The position numbers were made by a program, and so were the translations under genes. From the NCBI GenBank assembly GCA_022709105.1, contig JAKIXL010000032.1:1-12171 (forward strand): DNA of 12,171 nucleotides, read 5' to 3'. A model generated the notes under the pieces. That model was not told where the DNA came from. It did not search any database and saw only the letters and a program-made list of their open reading frames with translations. The stretch comes from Thermoplasmatota archaeon (GTDB lineage Archaea > Thermoplasmatota > Thermoplasmata > Methanomassiliicoccales > Methanomassiliicoccaceae). This document shows, piece by piece, positions 1 through 5,495 of this stretch (its first letter is position 1; the number at the start of each line of letters is the position of its first letter).

Positions 1-144
1 GTCCAGACCACGGCCGGCCAAGGCGTCCTCGACCACCTTCCTCGGGGAGAAACTGGAATGACGATGCGCTGCCACGCAGGCGTATGTGCATCGGCCGCAG
101 CCTATACAGGCCCCGGCCCCCGTTCTCTCGATGAGATCATCCAT
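1..144 (-). CDS. hdrC: HdrC-like heterodisulfide reductase iron-sulfur subunit (partial, cut by window edge)
   Basis: The first 48 residues of a minus-strand gene run off the window at base 1. The visible part holds one four-cysteine 4Fe-4S motif, C-x2-C-x2-C-x3-C (C13, C16, C19, C23), followed by the FSPRKVVEDAL segment typical of HdrC-type ferredoxin subunits. HdrC passes electrons between HdrA and the CoB-S-S-CoM-reducing HdrB in the cytoplasm. The ATG at 144 was chosen because it puts the cluster motif in frame and overlaps the mvhD stop by 8 nt, a normal arrangement for translationally coupled genes. The last cysteine is followed by Val rather than the more usual Pro. A second cluster motif and the C-terminus would lie outside the window, so another HdrC-like or ferredoxin-like electron carrier cannot be excluded. 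Confidence 0.66.
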   Translation of the reverse strand, partial: MDDLIERTGAGACIGCGRCTYACVAAHRHSSFSPRKVVEDALAGRGLD

Positions 145-559
145 CTCTCCGTCCCCCCGCCGGCCCCAGGTCACGAAGAAGGTCACAGAACTCATCGACC
201 GTGCGGCCGAAAAGATCGCCCTCGGACGCGGATATCCATCTGAGCACGAGCCGTTCGCGTCCGATCCCCAGAAGGTCGAGCAGCTCCCAGGTGTCCCGCA
301 CCCTCACCTCCTCCTTCTCATTCCCCGAGGCATAGTGGCAGTCGCCAGGGTGACAGCCTAGGACCATCACCCCATCCGCTCCTCGGTCGAAGCATTCCAG
401 TATGAGGCCCGCATCGATGCGGCTGGAGCACATTACCCGGATGATCCGGACATCAGGCGAGTACTGTCTCCTGGTGACCCCGGCCAGATCAGCGCCGGCA
501 TATGCACACCAGTTGCAGCAGAAGGCTATCACCTTTGGCCGCCAACTAGTTTCAGGCAT
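137..559 (-). CDS. mvhD: MvhD-type [2Fe-2S] electron transfer subunit
   Basis: This 140-residue protein matches the MvhD/FlpD family, which links F420-non-reducing hydrogenase or formate dehydrogenase to heterodisulfide reductase (HdrABC) in the cytoplasm. Visible hallmarks are FCCNWCAYAGADLAG (C14, C15, C18), RVMCSSR (C44), the GCHPGDCHY motif (C69, C74), and the WISASEG segment near the end. Length is normal for the family, and all the usual cysteines are present. The ATG at 559 starts just before the conserved core; a TTTTAAAT element at 583-590 lies about 27 nt upstream, so the mRNA may be leaderless. The stop overlaps the start of the HdrC-like gene by 8 nt, indicating one operon. No hydrogenase subunit is in view, so whether hydrogen or formate supplies the electrons is unknown. 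Confidence 0.88.
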   Translation of the reverse strand: MPETSWRPKVIAFCCNWCAYAGADLAGVTRRQYSPDVRIIRVMCSSRIDAGLILECFDRGADGVMVLGCHPGDCHYASGNEKEEVRVRDTWELLDLLGIGRERLVLRWISASEGDLFGRTVDEFCDLLRDLGPAGGRRDG

Positions 560-581
560 CGTTGCCGTCTAACGCCTAGAG

Positions 582-590
582 GATTTAAAA
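582..590 (-). promoter_or_regulatory. TATA box of mvhD-hdrC
   Basis: On the minus strand the bases read ATTTTAAAT in an otherwise GC-rich stretch, centred about 27 nt before the mvhD ATG. Archaeal transcription starts about 25 nt past the TATA centre, which would put the start at or next to the ATG and give a leaderless mRNA. No Shine-Dalgarno is visible before this ATG, which agrees. Confidence 0.5.
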
Positions 591-684
591 TGCTCCCCCG
601 AGACATCCCGGACCATCGCAGGTTCGATGCCTTTAGGGCTTCAAGGGGCAAAGGTTAAGTGGCATTGGACCGTCATCGCGGAAC

Positions 685-1386
685 GTGAGGATAATCGGCT
701 TCATCAAGACATCCCTGCTCGATTGGGACGGACACGTCACGGCGGTGATCTACCTTCCTGGCTGCAATTTCCGCTGCCCTTTCTGCCATAACCGGGAAGT
801 GGTGCTCTCGTCCGACTCAATGGACGAGGTGCCCCTCGAGGTCATAGAAGAATACTATGTGGCCAACTCTGAGTTCCTCGACGGCATCGTGGTGACCGGC
901 GGAGAGCCCACGGTCCATGCCGACCTCCCCAAGCTGCTCTCGAGGCTGAAGGCCCTGGGTGCCAAGGTGAAGCTGGACACCAACGGGACCAATCCCGACA
1001 TGCTGCGGGACGTGATCGGTTCCGGACTGGTCGACTACGTGGCCATGGACATCAAGGCCCCGCTGGACGAGAAGTACGACGACCTTGCCGGAGTGCGCGT
1101 TCCGATAGATCGGATAAAACGGTCCATCGAGGTCCTGCGCGGGTCCGGCGTCGACCACGAGTTCCGCACCACGGTGGTGCCGATACTGCTGGCCCCAACC
1201 GACGTGGAACGCATCGCGGCGTACATCGGGGGCGCAAGCAAATATGCCATACAGCAGTTCCGCCCAGGAGATACGCTGGACGCGAACCTGGCGATGGTGA
1301 AGCCATACCCCCGAGGCGCCATACTGGCAATGGCGGAGAACGCCAAAAGGTATGTGCGCAAAGTGGTGGTCCGCGGGGACGTCTAG
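685..1386 (+). CDS. Radical SAM protein, anaerobic ribonucleotide reductase activase-like (NrdG2 type)
   Basis: A 233-residue radical SAM enzyme. It carries the 4Fe-4S cysteine triad C-x3-C-x2-C (C27, C31, C34, in CNFRCPFCHN), the SAM-binding VTGGEPT motif (residues 70-76), and later TIM-barrel strands (KLDTNG, VDYVAMDIKAPLD). The N-terminal pattern GFIKTSLLDWDGH and the length fit the NrdG2 subgroup, usually annotated as the activating enzyme of anaerobic class III ribonucleotide reductase. No nrdD partner is in the window, so the substrate protein is unproven. The start is GTG at 685; upstream in-frame choices do not improve the N-terminus, and a weak AT-rich element (AAAGGTTAAG, 650-659) about 28 nt before it would allow a leaderless mRNA. 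It is divergent from mvhD and separated by 95 nt from the following ATPase gene. Confidence 0.8.
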   Translation: MRIIGFIKTSLLDWDGHVTAVIYLPGCNFRCPFCHNREVVLSSDSMDEVPLEVIEEYYVANSEFLDGIVVTGGEPTVHADLPKLLSRLKALGAKVKLDTNGTNPDMLRDVIGSGLVDYVAMDIKAPLDEKYDDLAGVRVPIDRIKRSIEVLRGSGVDHEFRTTVVPILLAPTDVERIAAYIGGASKYAIQQFRPGDTLDANLAMVKPYPRGAILAMAENAKRYVRKVVVRGDV

Positions 1387-1420
1387 AAAACCAGTTATCA
1401 ATAACAATACCGGGCCGAGA

Positions 1421-1430
1421 AGTTTTATCC
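1421..1430 (+). promoter_or_regulatory. TATA box of first KaiC-like gene
   Basis: AGTTTTATCC is the best TATA-like element between the radical SAM stop and the TTG start at 1482. It predicts transcription starting near 1450, inside the inverted repeat at 1434-1462. Confidence 0.4.
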
Positions 1431-1433
1431 ACC

Positions 1434-1462
1434 CTAGTATTATCTTTTTCAAACAATACTAG
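1434..1462 (+). repeat. Inverted repeat at predicted start site of kaiC-like operon (candidate operator)
   Basis: CTAGTATT at 1434-1441 is an exact inverted copy of AATACTAG at 1455-1462, with a 13-nt spacer. Arm centres are 21 nt apart, about two helical turns, as expected for a site bound by a dimeric regulator on one DNA face. It lies directly after the TATA-like element and spans the predicted transcription start. It could instead form an 8-bp RNA hairpin if transcription starts upstream. Confidence 0.4.
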
Positions 1463-1481
1463 CTCTTTAGAGGGACCGACC

Positions 1482-2195
1482 TTGGATCAGACAGTTCGTT
1501 TGAAGACATATATCGAAGGCTTCGACCGAGCCCTGGAAGGGGGGATCCCTCAAGGGCACATCGTTCTTATGGCCGGCACTCCGGGGACGATGAAATCATC
1601 CCTGACCTATTATGCTCTGTACAATCAGGCCAAAGAGAGCGGGACTACCTGCGTGTATGTTACCCTGGAACAGTCCAGAAACTCCCTTCTTCGTCAGATG
1701 GAGAAGATGGGAATGCGCACCGAAGAGGTTAGGCAGAGCCTTCACATCCTGGACCTGGGGATAATAAGGAAGAATCTCAAGAGCAGCGCCTGCTCGGAGT
1801 CATGGATGCAGGTGTTCAAAGGGTACCTCAATTCACTTAAGAACGATCTGGGGTTCAGCGTGCTGGCCATAGATTCCCTGGGCGTTCTGGAGACATTATC
1901 ATCGATGAGCAACCGGAGGACCGACCTGTTCTATCTCTTTGAATGGTTGAGGGACCTCAACGCGACCTCGTTCCTGATCTCTGAGGTATCTCCGGACCGG
2001 TTGTTCGACGGTTCATACGACGAGGGCTATCTGGCTGACGGCATCATAACGATGAAGATGCACGTGGTGCGGGAAGTGGAGACCCAGAGGCGCATCCGAT
2101 GCGTAAAGATGAGGGAGACCAACCACGACCCGTCGTACTTCTCCTTGATATTCTCCGCCGGCAGGTTCCAAGTGACCAAGGCCATCAGTGAGTGA
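1482..2195 (+). CDS. KaiC/RadA-like single-domain ATPase (paralog 1)
   Basis: A 237-residue RecA-fold ATPase of the KaiC/RAD55-like family (COG0467 type). Walker A is GTPGTMKS (residues 32-39), with Met where canonical KaiC has Gly before the Lys. The catalytic glutamate strand is VTLEQS (E63), where KaiC proper has two adjacent glutamates. Walker B is VLAID (127-131). The C-terminal IRCVKMR (K209, R211) matches the Lys-x-Arg that reaches the neighbouring subunit's ATP in KaiC hexamers. It has one ATPase domain, unlike two-domain KaiC, and no membrane segment. The start is TTG at 1482, preceded by AGAGGG (1469-1474); the first in-frame ATG falls just before Walker A and would delete the first strand. 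Nine bases separate it from the next ATPase gene, so they are surely co-transcribed. The biological role is not shown by sequence. Confidence 0.85.
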   Translation: MDQTVRLKTYIEGFDRALEGGIPQGHIVLMAGTPGTMKSSLTYYALYNQAKESGTTCVYVTLEQSRNSLLRQMEKMGMRTEEVRQSLHILDLGIIRKNLKSSACSESWMQVFKGYLNSLKNDLGFSVLAIDSLGVLETLSSMSNRRTDLFYLFEWLRDLNATSFLISEVSPDRLFDGSYDEGYLADGIITMKMHVVREVETQRRIRCVKMRETNHDPSYFSLIFSAGRFQVTKAISE

Positions 2196-2204
2196 GGGGA
2201 GGGA

Positions 2205-3656
2205 ATGCCACGCGTTCTGGAATGCCCGAGATGCGGTGCAGGGATAGGTCATAACGACACCCAGTGCTGGCGCTGCGGCGAGCCTGTGAAAGGAGGCAGC
2301 GGAAGCGCAAGGCTCAACGCCCTCTCCATGGGCAAGACGCCCGGTCCGGCCATCCGCGATCTACGTAATTCCAAGAACAAGGAGGTCCCCCGAACACAGC
2401 CGATGATACGGCCTATAGTCGAGCCCTACAACGGCCGGGAGAAGGAGCTGGCCGACAGAGAGAGGGAAGTGAGGGAGACCATGGCGGCCCTTGAGGCCGA
2501 GGCTAAGGAGCTGGAGGCCGCCGCCGCTGAACTGGAGAAGGAACGGCTCTCTCTCAAGGAGGCCAGAGACCGCGTCATGAGGCGGGAGGAGGAGCTGGAC
2601 GCAAAGGCGATACTCCTTGAGGACATCCTCACGGTGACGCAGGAGATCAAGGCCGATGGCCCGGCAACACTCTCCGAGGACGATCGGGAGGTGCTTGAGG
2701 AGGCCAGAGCCGAGCTGGGCTCGGTGCTGGACGAGGAGAGGGAGCGGATACGCCGGGAGGTGGAGAGGGAGATGGCCGACCAGCTCACCCGCATCCATCA
2801 GCTGGAGGTGGAGCTCAGGATCGCCAGGTCCCAGTTGGACGAGGTCCCCGAACCCGAGCCCGCGATCGACATCTCTCGCGTGCTGTCCCAGGTTGTGGCC
2901 GAGATGCGTCCTCAGATAGGAGCGGGGACATCCGCGGACATGGCAATGGGATCGATATCCACACACGTGGAACGTCTCGATCAGATACTGGCAGGAGGGG
3001 TTCCCGAGGGCAGCGTGGTGTTGGTCAATGGTCCTCCAGGAAGCATGAAGACCTCTCTCACGTTCAACATCCTACACAACTCCGCGGCCAAGAGCGCGAT
3101 GAAGGGGCTCTTCCTGTCGCTGGAGCAGGACAGCGCCTCCCTGCTGAGGCAGATGGCCCGTCTGGGTATGAACAGGGACGAGTCACTGGACCGCCTCATG
3201 GTGGTGGACCTGATCGACCTCCGCAGGAGCATGGAAGGCCAGAGCGGAGACTGGCGCAGGATAATCGCCCGCTACGTGGAGGAAACGGTGAGGGCCAACG
3301 GCATCAAGGTGCTGGCGCTGGATTCCCTTGAGTCGTTCGCCGCGATGTCCCAGATAGAGCTGACGAGGGCCGAGGTCCAGGACCTTTTCGATCACTTCCG
3401 CTCGCTGGGCCTGACCACCTTCATCATATCCGAGACGCCCATGGCCAGACTGGAAGGCGACCAGAGGATGGAGCTGTACGTGGCCGATGGAGCCCTGGAG
3501 CTCTCCCTTAAGGAGACAGGCGATTGTCGAATGCAGCGGTGGCTGAGATGCGTGAAGATGAGAGGGGCGAACATCGATCCTCGCTTCTACTGCATGATGC
3601 ACGCCGGGGGCTCGTTCATATTCAGCGTGCCGATGAACAGGGTATGCGCTGAGTAG
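2205..3656 (+). CDS. Zinc ribbon - coiled coil - KaiC-like ATPase fusion protein
   Basis: A 483-residue protein in three parts. First is a zinc ribbon with paired CxxC knuckles (C7, C10, C21, C24) and a polar linker to about residue 75. Next is a charged Glu/Arg/Ala-rich coiled coil (about 75-145 and 160-215, broken near 145-158). Last is a KaiC-like ATPase (about 245-483) with Walker A GPPGSMKT (276-283), glutamate strand SLEQD (E307), Walker B VLALD (to D373), and IRCVKMR-like RCVKMR (K451, R453). The domain is clearly related to both flanking ATPases but more diverged; the following TNH of the paralogs is replaced by ANI. The ATG at 2205 follows a strong GGGGAGGG site, 9 nt after the previous stop. 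The layout suggests an oligomeric ATPase with an extended adaptor binding a partner or nucleic acid; that is inference. It appears soluble. Confidence 0.83.
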   Translation: MPRVLECPRCGAGIGHNDTQCWRCGEPVKGGSGSARLNALSMGKTPGPAIRDLRNSKNKEVPRTQPMIRPIVEPYNGREKELADREREVRETMAALEAEAKELEAAAAELEKERLSLKEARDRVMRREEELDAKAILLEDILTVTQEIKADGPATLSEDDREVLEEARAELGSVLDEERERIRREVEREMADQLTRIHQLEVELRIARSQLDEVPEPEPAIDISRVLSQVVAEMRPQIGAGTSADMAMGSISTHVERLDQILAGGVPEGSVVLVNGPPGSMKTSLTFNILHNSAAKSAMKGLFLSLEQDSASLLRQMARLGMNRDESLDRLMVVDLIDLRRSMEGQSGDWRRIIARYVEETVRANGIKVLALDSLESFAAMSQIELTRAEVQDLFDHFRSLGLTTFIISETPMARLEGDQRMELYVADGALELSLKETGDCRMQRWLRCVKMRGANIDPRFYCMMHAGGSFIFSVPMNRVCAE

Positions 3657-3686
3657 CAATGGCCGCCATTGTATGATCGGACGCAG

Positions 3687-3711
3687 GCCTTTCCATAGGC
3701 GCATGAAAGGC
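3687..3711 (+). terminator. Hairpin 30 nt after the zinc-ribbon ATPase gene
   Basis: GCCTTTC (3687-3693) pairs with GAAAGGC (3705-3711); allowing one bulged C adds two more A-T pairs and leaves a 6-nt loop. The position, 30 nt past the stop codon, suits a 3' end or mRNA-stabilising structure. No T-run follows, so true terminator activity is uncertain. Confidence 0.3.
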
Positions 3712-3807
3712 TTCCGCTCTACCCGGACAAAATGAGGGCAGTTCAGCGACGGCAGCATCGGTCCAATCCATCACCACATGAGCGACGCTCGGCCGACCGT
3801 GACCCTA

Positions 3808-3868
3808 TGGGACCATCTAGAACGAGGGGCCTCGGAGCGAACGCCCCTTTGCAGGCGGTCAGGTCCCA
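3808..3868 (+). ncRNA. Candidate structured RNA element upstream of third KaiC-like gene
   Basis: Two nested stems are readable. The outer one is TGGGACC (3808-3814) with GGTCCCA (3862-3868), 7 perfect pairs. The inner one is AGGGGC (3825-3830) with GCCCCT (3843-3848), 6 perfect pairs around a 12-nt loop. A separate hairpin, GTGCT-TTC-AGCAC, follows at 3880-3892. No coding frame explains the pairing, and it matches no RNA family I recognise. GC-rich DNA yields some stems by chance, so this is a weak call. Confidence 0.22.
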
Positions 3869-4062
3869 CAACGGCAGCGGTGCTTTCAGCACGGCTTTGG
3901 AACGATCGACCGAGGTGCTGGCTGAACCGGTTGGGAGCGAGCGCCTTTTCCATCGTCACTAGTGCGGCAGCGGGCGAACGGACATCGATGAGGATGATGA
4001 GCATCGATCCCTTCAACACCTCCTCGCCCCGCTTTCAATGAGGGACTTCCAGCTCGCATAGG

Positions 4063-4069
4063 TTAAATA
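4063..4069 (+). promoter_or_regulatory. TATA box of third KaiC-like gene
   Basis: TTAAATA, inside the AT-rich block GGTTAAATACAAAAATCATA, lies about 26 nt before position 4091. Transcription from there would begin at the edge of the GGAGG Shine-Dalgarno (4092-4096), giving a leader of about 15 nt. This indicates that the third ATPase gene has its own promoter. Confidence 0.5.
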
Positions 4070-4105
4070 CAAAAATCATAATTTAGCCAGCGGAGGAACG
4101 AGACC

Positions 4106-4819
4106 TTGCAGATCGAGCGCCTGAGAACATATATCCAGAACTTTGACGAGAACCTACAGGGGGGGATTCCCAAGAACCAGGTCGTTCTGCTCACCGGGAC
4201 CCCCGGCACAATGAAGTCCTCGGTCGCCTACAGCATCCTCTATTACAATGCTCTGGAGAAGGGCATCAAGTCGGTGTACATGACCCTCGAGCAGTCCAGG
4301 GAGAACCTGCTGCAACAGATGAACTCGCTGGGCATGGACGACAAGCGCGCCGAGGACTACATCCAGATACTGGACCTAGGTCTGATCCGCAAGAACCTCA
4401 CCCAACTCAGCGCCAAAGGCACCTGGCTCCAGGTTTTCAAGATGTACGCCGACAATCTGAAGCAGAGCTTTGGGTACGATATTCTCGTGGTCGACTCCCT
4501 TGACGTCCTGGAAATGGCCGCCCAGATGGAGGACAGTCGGCGCTCGGAACTGTTCTATCTCTTTGAGTGGCTGAGAAACCTCAACGTCACTTCGTTCCTC
4601 ATATCCGAGACCACGCCGGACAACATGTTCGAGAACAGGTTCGATGAAGGTTACCTCGCCGACGGCGTGATCTCCCTTAAGCTTCAAGAGATCGGAGAGA
4701 CCGATATACAGAGACGCATCAGGTGCATCAAGCTTAGGAGCACCAACCACAAGACCGGTTACTTCTCACTGCTGTTCGCGGAGGGCAAGTTCCGCGCCAC
4801 CCAGGTCATCACCGAGTGA
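4106..4819 (+). CDS. KaiC/RadA-like single-domain ATPase (paralog 2)
   Basis: A 237-residue paralog of the ATPase at 1482, of identical length and alignable without gaps at the motifs. Walker A is GTPGTMKS (31-38), the glutamate strand is MTLEQS (E62), Walker B is ILVVD (to D130), and the intersubunit motif IRCIKLR gives K209 and R211. Segments such as FYLFEWLR and FDEGYLADG are nearly the same in both. It starts at TTG (4106) with GGAGG 9 nt upstream; the first in-frame ATG would cut into Walker A, so TTG is required. Its own TATA box and the 449-nt gap suggest control separate from the first two genes. It is a cytoplasmic ATPase expected to oligomerise. No KaiA or KaiB homolog is in the window, so a clock function should not be assumed. 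Confidence 0.85.
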   Translation: MQIERLRTYIQNFDENLQGGIPKNQVVLLTGTPGTMKSSVAYSILYYNALEKGIKSVYMTLEQSRENLLQQMNSLGMDDKRAEDYIQILDLGLIRKNLTQLSAKGTWLQVFKMYADNLKQSFGYDILVVDSLDVLEMAAQMEDSRRSELFYLFEWLRNLNVTSFLISETTPDNMFENRFDEGYLADGVISLKLQEIGETDIQRRIRCIKLRSTNHKTGYFSLLFAEGKFRATQVITE

Positions 4820-4828
4820 TGGCCGGTA

Positions 4829-4878
4829 CGCCGGGGACTGGAAGCAGGCCCCCTCCTTCCAAGGCGAGCCTGCCGGCG
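4829..4878 (+). terminator. Nested inverted repeats downstream of third KaiC-like gene
   Basis: GCAGGC (4844-4849) pairs with GCCTGC (4868-4873). Directly outside it CGCCG (4829-4833) pairs with CGGCG (4874-4878), with a 10-nt bulge on the 5' side. It starts 9 nt after the stop, in the convergent gap with hsp20, where a 3'-end structure is expected. There is no T-run. Confidence 0.3.
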
Positions 4879-4898
4879 TTCGGCCCCTCCCCCAGCGA

Positions 4899-4920
4899 GC
4901 GATGGGCATGCGCCCATCGC
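4899..4920. terminator. Perfect 9-bp hairpin between convergent ATPase and hsp20 genes
   Basis: GCGATGGGC (4899-4907) and GCCCATCGC (4912-4920) form a perfect 9-bp stem with a 4-nt loop. It sits 13 nt past the hsp20 stop and 79 nt past the ATPase stop, so it may mark the 3' end of one or both mRNAs. No oligo-T follows on either strand, so termination itself is unproven. Confidence 0.4.
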
Positions 4921-4933
4921 CGATGATTGGACC

Positions 4934-5401
4934 TTATTCGATCTCCAGCTTCCTGGTGGCCTCGGGTGCCCTCTCCTTCTTGGGCATCTCTATGGTCAGG
5001 AGGCCGTTCTCCAGCCTGGCGGTCGCCTTTGTGCTGTCTGCGTCCTCAGGAAGAGGCACTTGGCGGTAAAAGGACAACGATTCCCTCTCCCTGCGTACAT
5101 AGCCCTCCCTCTTCTCCTCCGTCTCAGCTTCCCGCTCGGCCTCGATGGTGATGCTTTCCTCACTGACGTCGATGGAGACCTCCTCCTTCTTTACGCCTGG
5201 GAGCTCAGCCTCTACGATGTACCGCTCGCCCTCGTCCAATATGTCCACCATCGGGATCCGGCCAGTTGGGCCGCCGAACGGCATCGCCTCGCTGAACCCT
5301 GCCTTGAGGTCATCGATCAAGCGCTCCATCTCTTTCAACATGGCGCTCGTGCCCCAATATCCCATGGGGACCAGGTATCCTACTCTCTTTCTGATCGACA
5401 T
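4934..5401 (-). CDS. hsp20: Small heat shock protein, Hsp20/alpha-crystallin family
   Basis: A 155-residue ATP-independent chaperone that holds unfolding proteins in the cytoplasm as large oligomers. The N-terminal arm (about 1-45, with YWGTSAMLKEMERLIDD) is followed by the alpha-crystallin domain (about 48-140). Clear family marks are VDILDEGERYIVEAELPGV, the SFYRQVPLPEDAD segment, and the ARLENGLLTIEMPK signature. The tail ends in KLEIE, resembling the short I/L-x-I motif that docks neighbouring subunits. Length is typical. The ATG at 5401 follows AGGAGG (5408-5413) by 6 nt. The TTATTTATAG box (5461-5470) and two inverted repeats between it and the start suggest both transcriptional and RNA-level control. 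It is transcribed in the same direction as, and 94 nt after, the KamA-like gene but has its own promoter. Confidence 0.93.
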   Translation of the reverse strand: MSIRKRVGYLVPMGYWGTSAMLKEMERLIDDLKAGFSEAMPFGGPTGRIPMVDILDEGERYIVEAELPGVKKEEVSIDVSEESITIEAEREAETEEKREGYVRRERESLSFYRQVPLPEDADSTKATARLENGLLTIEMPKKERAPEATRKLEIE

Positions 5402-5410
5402 GCGAATCCT

Positions 5411-5433
5411 CCTGAAATCTATACAACTTCAGG
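5411..5433 (-). promoter_or_regulatory. Leader hairpin overlapping the hsp20 Shine-Dalgarno (RNA thermometer candidate)
   Basis: Read on the mRNA strand, CCTGAAGTT and GATTTCAGG form a 9-pair stem (two G-U wobbles) with the 5-nt loop GTATA. The 3' arm ends in AGG, the first half of the AGGAGG Shine-Dalgarno (5408-5413). Folding would hide half of the ribosome site; heat would open this moderately stable, wobble-containing stem. This is the known logic of heat-shock RNA thermometers, but here it is inferred only from base pairing. Confidence 0.42.
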
Positions 5434-5436
5434 TTT

Positions 5437-5455
5437 ACAACATATTATGTGTTGT
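5437..5455 (-). promoter_or_regulatory. Inverted repeat at the predicted hsp20 transcription start (operator candidate)
   Basis: ACAACA and TGTTGT are exact inverted arms with a 7-nt AT-rich spacer. The repeat lies directly downstream of the TATA box and covers the expected start near 5440. That is where archaeal heat-shock repressors of the Phr type bind to block polymerase recruitment. Which protein binds here is unknown. Confidence 0.38.
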
Positions 5456-5460
5456 CCTTT

Positions 5461-5470
5461 CTATAAATAA
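5461..5470 (-). promoter_or_regulatory. TATA box of hsp20
   Basis: On the minus strand the bases read TTATTTATAG, a good archaeal TATA box. They predict transcription starting near 5440 and a leader of about 40 nt, long enough for the Shine-Dalgarno and the hairpin over it. Confidence 0.58.
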
Positions 5471-5495
5471 TTTTGGAAAAGGTTTAGGTCGGCCG

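Larger units (their letters stand above)
3657..4105. other. Gap between KaiC-like genes 2 and 3, with inverted repeats
   Basis: I see no convincing gene in these 449 bases: the longest open frames have Arg/Ser-rich products, no start signal and no recognisable motif. The stretch is rich in inverted repeats, listed separately where strong. Others include a short palindrome right after the stop (CAATGGC-C-GCCATTG, 3657-3671), ATCGATG/CATCGAT (3984-3990 and 4002-4008), and a GTGCT-TTC-AGCAC hairpin (3880-3892). The last 45 bases hold the promoter of the third ATPase gene. Confidence 0.5.

Noticed and set aside
817..1452. Long minus-strand open frames opposite the NrdG2-like gene
   Set aside because: They mirror the codons of a clear radical SAM gene, give His/Arg-rich products without motifs, and have no start signals.
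3771..4041. Short open frames on both strands between the second and third KaiC-like genes
   Set aside because: No ribosome site, no motif and Ser/Arg-biased composition; the region fits non-coding DNA better.
3993..4060. ATGATGA resembling the C box of an archaeal C/D guide RNA
   Set aside because: No CTGA D or D' box occurs at a suitable distance downstream, so the full C/D architecture is missing.
1482..4819. A circadian kai clock cluster
   Set aside because: All three proteins have a single ATPase domain (or one fused domain), lack the KaiC two-domain phosphosite region, and no KaiA or KaiB homolog is present.
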